DNA from: Corynebacterium ulcerans
GTDB lineage: Bacteria > Actinomycetota > Actinomycetes > Mycobacteriales > Mycobacteriaceae
Reading direction: 5' to 3'
NCBI RefSeq assembly: GCF_900187135.1
Contig: NZ_LT906443.1
Coordinates: forward strand, 1,240,001-1,304,000
DNA: 64,000 bases
Under the pieces are notes generated by a model. The model did not search any database and was not told where the DNA came from. It saw only the letters and a program-made list of their open reading frames with translations. How positions within the stretch are numbered: position 1 is the first letter of the stretch; each line of letters opens with the position of its first letter. Both the position numbers and the translations under genes were made by a program. Of the stretch, positions 27,622 to 37,407 are shown one piece after another.

Positions 27622-29092
27622 CATGTCTGCCCCCGGCGCGCGTTCTTCGTCGTATCTGCTCGTCGCATGGACTGCGATGCTGCTCACTCTGCTCATGTGG
27701 GCCTTGTGGCTGCCTTCCGGGTGGTCCGGAATGCTGGGGTTACGCGACATGGTGGTACTCAATCACCCGGCACTGACCGCAGGCGCCGTGGGTTTTGGTG
27801 ACCTGCCGGCACGCAATGCGCCCCAAGACGGAGTGCTTGCGCTGTTGGGCCACGTGATTCCAGCTACATGGGTAGTGCGGCTGCTGTTGCTGGCTTCTGC
27901 TGTCGCCGGGGCTATCGGGGCGGCCCGGTTGGGCAGCACTGCATGGTCACGGGCTGCCGCGATAACGCTTACCCTGTGGAATCCGTTTGTGGTGGAGCGG
28001 TTATTACAAGGACAATGGTCTCTGGTGATCGCCGCATGGTTATTGCCGATGGTGATCACAGCCTCGACGCGGGGGCGGATTGCGGCGATGTGGCTGAGTT
28101 CTTTGACCCCCACAGGGGCGGTCGTGGCAACGATCACGGGGCTAGTTGCCGCTCGTTCTAAGCTCCCTGTCGTGTTGGCCGGTGCGGCTGCCAGTCTTCC
28201 GTGGCTCATTCCTAGCCTTGTCACTGTGCCAGCGTCTTCCACAACGGCGTTTCTCGCCCGCGCAGAAACCTGGACTGGCACACTAGGCGCTCTTATGGGG
28301 TTAGGCGGCATATGGAATGCTGAGGCGGTGCCGCCTTCACGGGCTGCAGGCTTTGCTGTGTTTGGGATAGCGCTAGGCGTGCTCACATTCTGGAAAGCTC
28401 CCCGGAGGTGGCAGCTGCTTGGTGCCGCAGCAGTGGTGGCCTGCCTCGTGCTGAATACTCCGGCTGGCGGGTGGTTGCTCACCCATGTACCCGGCGCAAG
28501 CCTTTTTCGCGATTCTCACAAACTCATCATGCTGCTTATCCCAGCGCTGGTGACGGGAGCGGGCAGGATGCGATACCGACCGCTTGCTCTTATCACTCTC
28601 TTTCTTGTGATTCTGCAGGTTCCTGATGCCCCGGTGGCTCTCAAACAGCTCGCCCCGGTAGCCGAGCGCCCCTGGCCAAGCTCCGAGGGGGACGTGCTCT
28701 TCCCGGATTCTCGGGGGCTGGTGACCTACCGCGGGCGAACCATGGTGGATCCGAGGATCAAAGCTCAGTCGAGTGTGGAAGCAGGAGGCCTGGTGGTAGA
28801 TGGCACGCTGGTAGACGAGCTTTCCCCTCGGTATGTGGCTGCGGTGCAGGAATGGCGCCGCGGCTGTACCGAGTGTCTTAAGGAACGCGGTATTGGGGCG
28901 GTGGTGACGTCGACAAGCTCCGGCGCGGAAATCATCACGGAGATCGGCGGCACCACCCACCGCGGGCGTAATTACTGGGTGGGTGTATCGCTTGCCTCGT
29001 TGTGGCTGGCGGGAGGCGTGGGCGTTGCCGGGGCATGGGCGACGCGTTCCATGAGATCGAGGAAGCGGCGGCCAGTATCGTCCCAGGAGTAG
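27599..29092 (+). CDS. Polytopic membrane protein (Rv0226c-like)
   Basis: About 497 aa with roughly a dozen hydrophobic segments over residues 10-340 and a soluble extracytoplasmic segment (about 345-470) before the last helix. The shape resembles GT-C-like membrane proteins, but I see no convincing catalytic Asp-Asp motif. The matching mycobacterial gene is Rv0226c, function unproven. The start may be ATG 27599 (overlapping the DUF3068 gene) or ATG 27623 (just after its stop). The last 121 nt overlap the GT4 gene on the other strand. Confidence 0.7.
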   Translation: MTLRQRLSMSAPGARSSSYLLVAWTAMLLTLLMWALWLPSGWSGMLGLRDMVVLNHPALTAGAVGFGDLPARNAPQDGVLALLGHVIPATWVVRLLLLASAVAGAIGAARLGSTAWSRAAAITLTLWNPFVVERLLQGQWSLVIAAWLLPMVITASTRGRIAAMWLSSLTPTGAVVATITGLVAARSKLPVVLAGAAASLPWLIPSLVTVPASSTTAFLARAETWTGTLGALMGLGGIWNAEAVPPSRAAGFAVFGIALGVLTFWKAPRRWQLLGAAAVVACLVLNTPAGGWLLTHVPGASLFRDSHKLIMLLIPALVTGAGRMRYRPLALITLFLVILQVPDAPVALKQLAPVAERPWPSSEGDVLFPDSRGLVTYRGRTMVDPRIKAQSSVEAGGLVVDGTLVDELSPRYVAAVQEWRRGCTECLKERGIGAVVTSTSSGAEIITEIGGTTHRGRNYWVGVSLASLWLAGGVGVAGAWATRSMRSRKRRPVSSQE

Positions 29093-30117
29093 CTCTGTGC
29101 CGCTTCATAAGCAAGCGCACCTAAAGCTTCTCGACGATCCGAGTCCGCCAACAACCGGCGGGTCTCCGCAACAAACTCTTCCCGATCCCCGACCAGCACG
29201 CCACCTTCCCGGACGGAGTCTACAAGCCCGCCCGAGGAGCGATAACCGATCGTTGGCACCCGATGCTGAGCCGCCTCAATCACCGCCAGCCCCCAACCCT
29301 CCTTGCGGGAAGGCATGAGGTGTATCGCTGCACGGTCCAACAGGGCGTGCTTGTATTCCTCGGAGACCTGTCCGTGGAACACAACCCGATCTGCAATATC
29401 CGCTGCTTTATCCCGTAATTGTTGTCCCCACCAACCAGAACCGATGATGTCTAACACTACGCCGTCAAGCGAGCGCACCACCTCGATGGCGTCTTCAATC
29501 TGTTTGTGAGGCACCAGGCGCGAAAGTGTGACCAGGTGCAGTAGGCCATCGTCTTCCAATCGCATATGCGTGGGTGGATGATCCACCCCATTACGAATGA
29601 TGTCCACACGTTCGGGATGCACTCCGAGCCCGACGAGTTCATCCTTGCTGGGTTGAGAGACCGTGACATAGCGCAGCGACTGATGCAACCACGGCGATAC
29701 TTGAGATTCCAAAAACCAGCCGATCTTGGCCAGGAGCTTTCCTGCCACCGGCCATTGCTCACGATGGCAATGGTGAGTGAGCAAGATGGTGGGCTTGCCA
29801 GAAAACAGTGCAGCAAAGAAGGGAATTCCGTTTTGGGTATCCACTACAACGTCAACTCCACGCATAGTGCCCAACCCCAAGCGTCCAGCAATCATCCCCA
29901 ATGCGGCTTTAGGATACACCCCAAACTTGCCGCCGCTGCGAGAAAACCTCACGCCCTCGCGCATGCTGCGGCGGGGAGCATCTGTATACGAAGATGTACG
30001 GAAGATGACCTCGTGTCCGTGGCGTGCACAATATTCCGCAACCCGTTCGAGGTAACGTTCACTCCCGCCACCTTGCGGATGCGTCGTATCACGCCAACAT
30101 AATAAGAGAATCTTCAT
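28972..30117 (-). CDS. GT4-family glycosyltransferase (Rv0225-like)
   Basis: A 381-aa GT-B enzyme. The N-terminal Rossmann domain begins MKILLLCWRDTTHPQGGGSERYLE, with the glycine-rich acceptor loop. The C-terminal GT4 signature PSRKEGWGLAVIEAAQHRVP near residue 285 holds the EX7E nucleotide-sugar motif. No membrane segment is seen, so it probably works at the inner face of the membrane. The donor and acceptor cannot be named; a role in a trehalose- or lipid-linked glycan is suggested only by neighbours. ATG 30117 has a GGGTGG sequence ahead; the longer frame lies over mtrP. Confidence 0.82.
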   Translation of the reverse strand: MKILLLCWRDTTHPQGGGSERYLERVAEYCARHGHEVIFRTSSYTDAPRRSMREGVRFSRSGGKFGVYPKAALGMIAGRLGLGTMRGVDVVVDTQNGIPFFAALFSGKPTILLTHHCHREQWPVAGKLLAKIGWFLESQVSPWLHQSLRYVTVSQPSKDELVGLGVHPERVDIIRNGVDHPPTHMRLEDDGLLHLVTLSRLVPHKQIEDAIEVVRSLDGVVLDIIGSGWWGQQLRDKAADIADRVVFHGQVSEEYKHALLDRAAIHLMPSRKEGWGLAVIEAAQHRVPTIGYRSSGGLVDSVREGGVLVGDREEFVAETRRLLADSDRREALGALAYEAAQSYSWDDTGRRFLDLMERVAHAPATPTPPASHNEASDTPTQ

Positions 30118-30154
30118 ATCACAACCCACCCTAGAGCATGAAAAGATAAACTCC

Positions 30155-30922
30155 ATGGCGAAACCACCACAGCATACTGCAAAACTTGCCACCCTGCGTC
30201 GATCCCTCACCCTTCTGAGGAGTTTTCGTCATGAGCAAACCGCGCCTGATAAATTCTATGCCCCACTCGCAGCAGACACGGCGCATCTCATAACAAGTCT
30301 GTGCAGAGACACTCAATCGCCCATAGGCAGTGTCTTAGACGTTGGGGGTGGTCCCGGATATTTTGCTAACGAGTTTGAGAGTCGCGGGATTCATTACGTC
30401 AGCGTTGAACCCGACGCTGGGGAAATGTCAGCTGCAGGTATTAGCATCGCGAATGCTGTCCGCGCTAGCGGAACTGCCTTGCCTTTTAGTCCAGGTGCTT
30501 TTGACGTTGTGTATTCCTCTAACGTGGCTGAACACATCGCTGACCCTTGGCGCATGGGTGAAGAAATGCTGCGAGTAACACGGCCAGGTGGTCTAACAAT
30601 CCTCAGTTATACCGTGTGGCTCGGGCCCTTTGGCGGGCACGAAACCGGCCTATGGCAACACTATATTGGCGGCGATTTCGCCCGGGATTATTACAGCCGC
30701 CGCCACGGGCATCTACCCAAAAATGTTTTTGGGACATCCTTATTTAACGTCTCGTGCGCCGCGGGATTGCGCTGGGCTCGTAGTGTATCCAACGCGCAGC
30801 TGGTTCTGGCTTTTCCGCGTTACCACCCGCGCTGGGCATGGTGGCTAGTACGGATCCCGATCCTCCGTGAATTTCTTGTGAGTAACCTCGTGGTAGTTCT
30901 GAAAAAGCCGGAGCTCCCTTAA
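30155..30922 (+). CDS. mtrP: MtrP: SAM-dependent methyltransferase for mycolate transport
   Basis: A 255-aa class I methyltransferase with motif I VLDVGGGPGYF at residues 58-68, an acidic motif II near 80 (YVSVEPD) and motif III FDVVYSSNVAEHI near 120. It matches Rv0224c-type proteins. The corynebacterial MtrP is reported to be needed for efficient trehalose mycolate transport and lies beside pck, as here. The methylated target is not established to my knowledge. It is divergent from the GT4 gene (37 nt between starts) and ends in a terminator shared with convergent pckG. Confidence 0.8.
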   Translation: MAKPPQHTAKLATLRRSLTLLRSFRHEQTAPDKFYAPLAADTAHLITSLCRDTQSPIGSVLDVGGGPGYFANEFESRGIHYVSVEPDAGEMSAAGISIANAVRASGTALPFSPGAFDVVYSSNVAEHIADPWRMGEEMLRVTRPGGLTILSYTVWLGPFGGHETGLWQHYIGGDFARDYYSRRHGHLPKNVFGTSLFNVSCAAGLRWARSVSNAQLVLAFPRYHPRWAWWLVRIPILREFLVSNLVVVLKKPELP

Positions 30923-30946
30923 AGGTAAAGGGGAACTCCGGCTTTA
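30903..30946. terminator. Bidirectional terminator between mtrP and pckG
   Basis: The stem AAAGCCGGAG / CTCCGGCTTT, extended by a few more pairs, has A/T flanks on both sides. It overlaps the mtrP stop and lies 11 nt from the pckG stop, so it can serve both convergent genes. Confidence 0.85.
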
Positions 30947-30956
30947 ACAGAGCGTG

Positions 30957-32792
30957 TTATTCTGCGGCAGCCACGCGCTGCTTCAGAGCCTCAAACTGCT
31001 CAAGCACTTCTGCAGGCACTGCGGATCCCTTGGAGCCAAGGAACTCAAGGTACTGCTCGTTATCCTCAAGGTCGCCCTTCCATTGAGCGGCAGGGGCAGA
31101 GAGTGCCTCCTTGACGTCTTCAATCGGGGTGTCCAGACCAGTAAGGTCGAGGTCCTCTACGCGTGCGGTGTAGCCAGCGATGGTCTCATCGGCTTCTACG
31201 CGGCCTTCAATGCGGTCCACAATCCACTTGAGAACACGGCTGTTGTCTCCGAAGCCAGGCCACAGGAAGCGGCCATCGTCGCCACGGCGGAACCAGTTCA
31301 CGAGGAAGACAGCCGGCATCTTGTCGCCGCCCTTCTTGCCCATGTCGACCCAGTGCTGCAAGTAATCAGCAGCGTTGTAGCCGATGAACGGCAGCATAGC
31401 CATGGGGTCGTGACGCAAAGCGCCCACGGTGCCCTCGGCAGCGGCCGTCTGGCCGGAGGATAGCAGCGCACCGATCATGGTGGCGTGGTTCCAATCGTGA
31501 GCCTGAGACACCAGCGGCACCGTGTCTGGGCGACGTCCACCGAAAAGGATCGCGGAGATCGGAACGCCTTCTGGGTTGTTGAACTCTGCGGCGGCAACGG
31601 GGCACTGCTCTAGTGGCACACAGTAACGAGAGTTCGGGTGGCTGGAAGGCTGATCGCTCTCCGGGGTCCAGTCGTTGCCCTTCCAGTCGATAAGGTGCTC
31701 CGGCTGGTTTTCCAGTTCCTCCCACCAGATGTCGCCGTCGTCGGTAAGCGCAACGTTGGTGAACAGGGTGTTGCCCGGCTCCATGGTCTTCATGGCGTTG
31801 GGGTTAGAGGAATAGTTGGTTCCCGGTGCCACACCAAAGAATCCGTTCTCCGGGTTGATGGCGTAAAGGCGTCCGTCCTCGCCAAAGCGCAGCCATGCGA
31901 TATCATCGCCAACGACCTCGGCCTTCCATCCTTCGATGGTCGGCTGCAGCATCGCCAGGTTGGTCTTGCCACATGCCGATGGGAAGGCGGCGGCAATGTA
32001 ATAGACCTTGTCTTCTGGAGAGGTGAGCTTGAGGATGAGCATGTGCTCAGCCATCCAGCCTTCTTCCTTAGCCATGACAGAAGCAATACGCAGTGCGTAG
32101 CACTTCTTGGCCAAGATGGCGTTTCCGCCGTAACCGGATCCAAAGGACCAGATCTCCTTGGTCTCCGGGAACTGCGTAATGTACTTGGTTTCATTGCAAG
32201 GCCACGCAACATCTTCCTGGCCCGGCTCTAATGGCGCGCCCACAGAGTGGAGACACGGAACGAAAGAACCGTTGTCGCCAATCTTGGCGAGTGCCTCAGC
32301 ACCCATGCGGGTCATCACGCGCATGGAAAGCACCACATAGGCAGAATCCGTGAGCTGGACGCCAAGCTTGGGAGCGGGGTCGTCGATAGGCCCCATGCAG
32401 AACGGAACGACGTACATGGTGCGCCCCTTCATGGCACCACGGTATTGTTCCGTCATCTCGGCTTTCATCTCTACCGGATCGGCCCAGTTATTGGTTGGGC
32501 CGGCGCCCTCCGGAGTGGAGGTGCAGATAAAGGTACGAGACTCAACGCGTGCAACGTCCGCAGGGTTGGAACGTGCAAGGAAGCTATTTGGGCGCTTCTC
32601 ATCGTTGAGGCGAATAAGCGTGCCTGATTCAACAAGCTCCGAGGTAAGTCGATCCCACTCTTCTTGAGAGCCGTCTGCAAAGACGACTTGCTCCGGCTGG
32701 AAAAGCTCTACATTCTCCGCAATCCAATTCAGCAATACTTCATTCTTTGTAGGGGCTTCACCCTTAAGGCCCTTAATGGACACGGTGGACAT
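30957..32792 (-). CDS. pckG: Phosphoenolpyruvate carboxykinase (GTP)
   Basis: Makes phosphoenolpyruvate from oxaloacetate with GTP, the entry to gluconeogenesis in corynebacteria. At 611 aa it has the usual GTP-type length. The kinase-1a loop [12 protein letters not shown] with the reactive Cys is near residue 273, the kinase-2/metal motif ERNG-like region VGDDIAWL near 296, and [14 protein letters not shown] near 410. ATG 32792 is chosen because AGGAG lies 6 nt upstream and it gives MSTVSIKG; the longer frame is noncoding. It is a single gene with 551 nt upstream, fitting complex carbon regulation. Confidence 0.95.
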   Translation of the reverse strand: MSTVSIKGLKGEAPTKNEVLLNWIAENVELFQPEQVVFADGSQEEWDRLTSELVESGTLIRLNDEKRPNSFLARSNPADVARVESRTFICTSTPEGAGPTNNWADPVEMKAEMTEQYRGAMKGRTMYVVPFCMGPIDDPAPKLGVQLTDSAYVVLSMRVMTRMGAEALAKIGDNGSFVPCLHSVGAPLEPGQEDVAWPCNETKYITQFPETKEIWSFGSGYGGNAILAKKCYALRIASVMAKEEGWMAEHMLILKLTSPEDKVYYIAAAFPSACGKTNLAMLQPTIEGWKAEVVGDDIAWLRFGEDGRLYAINPENGFFGVAPGTNYSSNPNAMKTMEPGNTLFTNVALTDDGDIWWEELENQPEHLIDWKGNDWTPESDQPSSHPNSRYCVPLEQCPVAAAEFNNPEGVPISAILFGGRRPDTVPLVSQAHDWNHATMIGALLSSGQTAAAEGTVGALRHDPMAMLPFIGYNAADYLQHWVDMGKKGGDKMPAVFLVNWFRRGDDGRFLWPGFGDNSRVLKWIVDRIEGRVEADETIAGYTARVEDLDLTGLDTPIEDVKEALSAPAAQWKGDLEDNEQYLEFLGSKGSAVPAEVLEQFEALKQRVAAAE

Positions 32793-33343
32793 CGCTTCTC
32801 CTGACATAGTTGCGCGTGTCAATTGACTGTTCTTCCTCACCACACAGTAGCCATTAAGGCGCGAGGAAAGGAACACTAACCCAGAGATGCGCATCACAAA
32901 AAGCGCCCATTCGCAGCTCCACCCCCGATATTCGCACCAGACCGAGGGAAAATCTTTGAAAATTCCCCCTCACACACCCACCCCTTTCGGGGGCAAAAGT
33001 GTGCAAAATATTCATAGGGTGCTGCAAATAATCGCACGCGCTGCAGTTTTACCAACCAGTAATGTGCACAACGCCACATGCAAAACAGGGACCATCATCA
33101 AACTCTCAACGCCCGTCATGAGCCCGCGCTACACATCCACCTCCCCCGGAAAATCTCCACACCCCCGCACCCCAGGCAACACAAAGAGGTCTGACGTCTA
33201 GGCAACGCATAGGGGAATATCAGCTAAAAATCGCTCCCCCAGCAACCACTTTGGTCACATTTTTCACTTTAATTCACTATTTTTTACCCTGCGCTGGGGC
33301 TTACACATTGAACAAATTCCAGCGGAGGGGCAAAATAGCAGGG
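32793..33343. other. Long divergent promoter region of pckG and trmB
   Basis: 551 nt between divergent genes without a frame I can support. It contains the 10-bp palindrome GTCAATTGAC (32818-32827) and AAAAGTGTGCAAAA near 32995-33008, which ends like RamB sites (TGCAAA) known from carbon-metabolism genes. It also has AT-rich sequence near trmB (TTGGTCACATTTTTCAC). These are weak resemblances. A ribosome site GCGGAGGGG lies before trmB. Confidence 0.4.
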
Positions 33344-34117
33344 ATGTCTAATTCTGATAATTCTCAAAATGCGCTCGGAGACCTCCCCTCCGGGCGTCCT
33401 TTGCAAACCGATTTCAATAACCAGTTCAACAACGACCTTGATTATCCCCGTCTCGGATCCGTCAGTTTCCGTCGCGGAACGCTCACCGATAATCAAGAGA
33501 GTATGTGGGAGGAATACTGGCCCAAGCTGGGCACAGTCCTGTCCGACGAGCGTATAAACGTCACGGAATGGTTCGGGCGTGACGATGCCCGCACGATCTT
33601 AGAAATCGGATCTGGAACCGGAACCTCTACCGCCGCGATGGCGCCGCTTGAGGCCGACACCAATGTTATTGCCGTCGAGCTCTATAAACCTGGTCTTGCC
33701 AAGCTCCTCGGCGCGATCGTCCGCAACGACATCAATAACATTCGCATGGTCCGGGGCGACGGGGTGGAAGTTCTCACCCGCATGTTCGGCGAATCCTCCC
33801 TCGACGGAGTCCGTATCTATTTCCCGGATCCCTGGCCCAAAGCGCGTCACCATAAACGTCGCATCATCCAGTCGGGCGTGCTTAACCTGATTGCCACCCG
33901 TCTTAAGCCTGGCGGTGTTCTCCATGTAGCCACCGATCACGCTGACTATGCCGAGTGGATTACCGAGCTTGTCCATGTAGAACCCATGCTGGAGTACATG
34001 GGCTGGCCGTGGCCTGAGTGTCCACAGCTCACAGATCGCCAGGTCATCACCAAATTTGAAGGTAAGGGCCTGGACAAGGATCACACCATCACGGAATTCC
34101 TGTGGAGGAAGAAATAA
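33344..34117 (+). CDS. trmB: tRNA (guanine-N7-)-methyltransferase
   Basis: Makes m7G46 in tRNA using SAM. The protein of 257 aa has the SAM loop [15 protein letters not shown] near residue 85 and the family signature [16 protein letters not shown] near 158, then DHADYAEWI near 208. ATG 33344 follows GCGGAGGGG; the frame open to 33251 adds unrelated sequence. The stop codon is directly followed by the ATG of the NYN gene, so the two are coupled. Confidence 0.93.
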   Translation: MSNSDNSQNALGDLPSGRPLQTDFNNQFNNDLDYPRLGSVSFRRGTLTDNQESMWEEYWPKLGTVLSDERINVTEWFGRDDARTILEIGSGTGTSTAAMAPLEADTNVIAVELYKPGLAKLLGAIVRNDINNIRMVRGDGVEVLTRMFGESSLDGVRIYFPDPWPKARHHKRRIIQSGVLNLIATRLKPGGVLHVATDHADYAEWITELVHVEPMLEYMGWPWPECPQLTDRQVITKFEGKGLDKDHTITEFLWRKK

Positions 34118-34777
34118 ATGACTTCCTTTGATATCCCTCTCCACATCCCCGTAGCACCCGATAACGAGCTTCTTCTGGTGTGGGATGCCCCCAATCTAGA
34201 CATGGGACTGGGCGCCATCCTTGGCGGACGCCCTAATGCGGCCCACCGTCCGCGTTTCGACGCCGTAGGTAAGTGGCTGCTAGCCAAAGCAGGCGAACTC
34301 AGCCATACCACCGGCATCAAGGTCGAGGCTGAGGCAACCGTCTTTGCCAACATCACCCCCGGTGGCGCAGATAATGTTCGCCCTTGGGTTGAAGCATTGC
34401 GCAACATCGGATTCGCGGTGTTTGCCAAGCCCAAGCTGTCCGAGGAAACCGACGTAGATCCGGACATGCTCGCCCATATTCGCCTACGTCACCAGGCCGG
34501 CAAGCTCAAAGGCTTAGTGGTAGCCAGCGCAGACGGACAGAATTTTAAAGACCTCCTCGATGAGCTAGCCGCCGAGGGAGTCGCCGTCACCGTCCTAGGA
34601 TTCCACGAACACGCAGCTTGGGCAGTAGCCGATGAAGCATTGACGTTCGTAGACTTAGAGGAAGTGCCCGGAGTATTCCGTGACCCGCTACCTCGTGTCA
34701 GCCTGGACAAGCTTCCCGACGAAGGCGCATGGCTACAGCCATTCCGCCCACTTACTGCCTTATTGTCTAATCGCTAG
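34118..34777 (+). CDS. NYN-domain putative ribonuclease
   Basis: A 219-aa protein with a PIN-like NYN fold: LLVWDAPNLDMGLG at residues 17-30 gives the first catalytic Asp, SEETDVDPDMLAH near 108 the second acidic cluster, and GLVVASADGQNFKDLLDEL near 128 the DxxF-type motif. NYN proteins are RNases; the target is unknown. It starts right after the trmB stop with GGAGGAAG inside the trmB end as ribosome site. Cotranscription with trmB and the downstream exporter cmpL1 (11 nt away) looks likely. Confidence 0.8.
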   Translation: MTSFDIPLHIPVAPDNELLLVWDAPNLDMGLGAILGGRPNAAHRPRFDAVGKWLLAKAGELSHTTGIKVEAEATVFANITPGGADNVRPWVEALRNIGFAVFAKPKLSEETDVDPDMLAHIRLRHQAGKLKGLVVASADGQNFKDLLDELAAEGVAVTVLGFHEHAAWAVADEALTFVDLEEVPGVFRDPLPRVSLDKLPDEGAWLQPFRPLTALLSNR

Positions 34778-34788
34778 GATCAATACAC

Positions 34789-37407
34789 ATGTTCTCACGC
34801 TGGGGAGACTTCGCTTACCGCCACCGTCGCGTGGTGCCCGTAGCAATCGTCGTGTTTATCGTGGCGATCTACGGTATCTTTGGCATCCGCCTTGCCGAAC
34901 GCATGAGCCAAGAAGGCTGGGATGATCCCGGTTCTTCCTCGACTCAGGCTGCCAATATTGAGCAAGAAGTCTTTGGTCGCGACAACTCCGGCGACGTTGT
35001 GCTCCTCTTCTCTTCTGAAGACGGAATAGCTAAGAACAAGAACTTCGATGAGATCAAGCAGTATCTGGGCGACCTCAAAGCTTTGCATCCCGACCAGATC
35101 GCGGACGTCACATCGTACTTTGATAACCGCAATGCTCAGTTGCTATCCAAGGACGGGAAAACGGCCTTTGCCGCGGTCTCCCTCAAAGGTGACCACGAGC
35201 AAACCTTGAAAGATTTCCGAGCGATCAAAGGAAATCTGAAGCCGAAATTTGACGGTGTGACTGTCCAAGTAGCCGGAGCTACTGCGGTCGCTGATGCCTT
35301 GGATTCCGGTATGGCGGGCGATATCAAACGTGCGGAAGTGGTAGCACTTCCGCTCGTGGCTATTTTGCTGCTGTTTGTTTTCGGCTCAGTAGTAGCCGCC
35401 TTTATGCCTCTCATCGTGGGCATTCTCTCCATTTTGGGTTCCCTTGGCGTGCTGTCCATTCTCGCCGGTTTCGCTCAAGTGAATGTGTTCGCACAATCCG
35501 TGGTCACGCTGCTTGGTTTGGGCTTAGCCATTGACTACGGGCTTTTCATGGTGTCTCGCTTCCGTGAGGAGATGGACCAGGGCCGAGATATCCGTGACGC
35601 GGTGCGCATAACCACGTCTACCGCTGGAAAGACCGTGGTCTTCTCTGCAGCCATGGTGGCCGTGGCCCTTTCCGGACTGTTGGTCTTCCCGCAGGCCTTC
35701 CTTAAGTCGGTAGCCTACGGCGCCATCAGCGCCGTCGGTCTTGCTGCTTTACTGTCCATCACGGTACTGCCCTCGATCTTTGCGATGCTGGGGACAAAGA
35801 TCGACAAGTGGACATTGCGCCGAACTAATCGCAGCGCTCGCACGCTTTCCGATACCTGGTGGTACAAGCTACCCGCCTGGGCCATGAAGCGTTCCAAAAC
35901 CGTCGTTGTCTCTCTCGTCTTCCTTTTGATCGCGTTGACGGTTCCGCTCGCGGGAATCACGTTCGGCGGAATCAATGAGACATACCTGCCGCCTAACAGC
36001 GATGTCCGTAAGGCTCAGTCCACCTTTGACCAAGAGTTCCCTGCCTTCCGTACAGAACCCATCAAGCTGGTAGTTTCTAATGCCACTAACGATCAGCTGA
36101 TCAAGGTATACCAACAGGCAAACGCGATCACGGGCCTCACCGATAGGTTTAAGCCGTCGACCGCTACTAAAGAAGGCACCACCGTTCTTTCTGCTGGCAT
36201 CGCCGAGCGCAAAGACAACGAGTCAGTGGTAAAACAGCTCCGAGCAATCGAGGTTCCTGAAGGCGTCAGCGTGCACATCGGCGGCACCCCGGCAATGGAG
36301 GTTGAATCCATTGAGGCGCTCTTTGGCAAGCTGCCGTGGATGGCAATCTACATCGTGCTAGCCACATTCATTTTGATGTCTCTGGTGTTCGGCTCGATGA
36401 TCCTGCCGGCAAAAGCCATCATCATGACGATCCTGGGCATGGGCGCCACCCTGGGCATTCTCACCGCAATGTTCGTCGACGGCATCGGCTCCAGCCTCTT
36501 TAACTTCTCCGCCGGCCCATTGATGAGTCCCGTCTTGGTTCTCATCATGGCGATTGTCTACGGCCTATCCACGGACTACGAGGTGTTCTTGGTCTCCCGC
36601 ATGGTGGAGGCACGCGACAACGGTGAGTCCACCGACGAAGCCATCAAGTACGGCACTGCCCACACCGGCGGCATTATTACGGCTGCCGCGCTGATCATGA
36701 TCGTGGTCTGTGGTGCGTTTGGGTTCTCCGAGATCGTGATGATGAAGTACATCGCGTTTGGCATGGTCGTAGCGTTGCTTTTCGACGCCACCATCATCCG
36801 CATGCTTCTAGTTCCCGCGGTCATGCACCTGCTGCGTGAAGACAACTGGTGGGCGCCCCGATGGGTCAAGCGAGCCTCCGAAGCCATGGGCCATAACTCT
36901 GCCCCTGAACCACTACCTGTTGCTTCTCCACTGGTGGAGAGCGTCGATACGCCTGTGAGGCGCGTCGAGCCCGTGCAACCTCGCGTCCCAGTATCCGCCT
37001 ATATGGACGACACGAGCACCATGGCCCCAGTGAAGGAACACCCTTACCCACCTCGCCCTGCTCAGCAGCAGCCCGCTCCCCAGCAACCCACTTCCCCACG
37101 GCCTATACCTCCGCGACCTGCGCCTCCGCGCACTCCTCCGCACGCTGCAGCACCTGCTTTTAACCCAAAGCGCACATGGGGCAGCACTGCTGCTACAACG
37201 CACGATTCAGGAGCCGCCGATACAGTGGAGGGGCAAGGCTCACATACCCCGAAGCGCAAACTCCATCACTCGCGACGCGAAACCCTCGTGTCCGACACAA
37301 CAGTGGTGGATCCCCGGACCGCAGGTCGATCCGGACGTATTGCCTCCGAGGATAACGAGCTCGTCCCCTTCTCTGAGCTGGTGAAGCGTCTGCGTGAAGA
37401 ACATTAG
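34789..37407 (+). CDS. cmpL1: CmpL1: MMPL/RND trehalose monomycolate exporter
   Basis: An 872-aa RND-family transporter with two repeats of six helices and two extracytoplasmic loops. The proton-relay Asp-Tyr pairs are at residues 249-250 (LGLAIDYGLF) and 596-597 (GLSTDYEVF), as in MmpL3. Its location near pks13/fadD32 and between mycolate-transport genes fits CmpL1, which flips acetylated trehalose monomycolate outwards. Residues about 705-870 form a soluble cytoplasmic tail with a Pro/Gln-rich stretch near 755-785. It overlaps the next gene by 14 nt. Confidence 0.9.
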   Translation: MFSRWGDFAYRHRRVVPVAIVVFIVAIYGIFGIRLAERMSQEGWDDPGSSSTQAANIEQEVFGRDNSGDVVLLFSSEDGIAKNKNFDEIKQYLGDLKALHPDQIADVTSYFDNRNAQLLSKDGKTAFAAVSLKGDHEQTLKDFRAIKGNLKPKFDGVTVQVAGATAVADALDSGMAGDIKRAEVVALPLVAILLLFVFGSVVAAFMPLIVGILSILGSLGVLSILAGFAQVNVFAQSVVTLLGLGLAIDYGLFMVSRFREEMDQGRDIRDAVRITTSTAGKTVVFSAAMVAVALSGLLVFPQAFLKSVAYGAISAVGLAALLSITVLPSIFAMLGTKIDKWTLRRTNRSARTLSDTWWYKLPAWAMKRSKTVVVSLVFLLIALTVPLAGITFGGINETYLPPNSDVRKAQSTFDQEFPAFRTEPIKLVVSNATNDQLIKVYQQANAITGLTDRFKPSTATKEGTTVLSAGIAERKDNESVVKQLRAIEVPEGVSVHIGGTPAMEVESIEALFGKLPWMAIYIVLATFILMSLVFGSMILPAKAIIMTILGMGATLGILTAMFVDGIGSSLFNFSAGPLMSPVLVLIMAIVYGLSTDYEVFLVSRMVEARDNGESTDEAIKYGTAHTGGIITAAALIMIVVCGAFGFSEIVMMKYIAFGMVVALLFDATIIRMLLVPAVMHLLREDNWWAPRWVKRASEAMGHNSAPEPLPVASPLVESVDTPVRRVEPVQPRVPVSAYMDDTSTMAPVKEHPYPPRPAQQQPAPQQPTSPRPIPPRPAPPRTPPHAAAPAFNPKRTWGSTAATTHDSGAADTVEGQGSHTPKRKLHHSRRETLVSDTTVVDPRTAGRSGRIASEDNELVPFSELVKRLREEH

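Noticed and set aside
32887..33201. A 104-codon frame in the pckG-trmB gap
   Set aside because: Low-complexity translation rich in Thr, Pro, Ser and His, no ribosome site, and it covers the expected promoter region.
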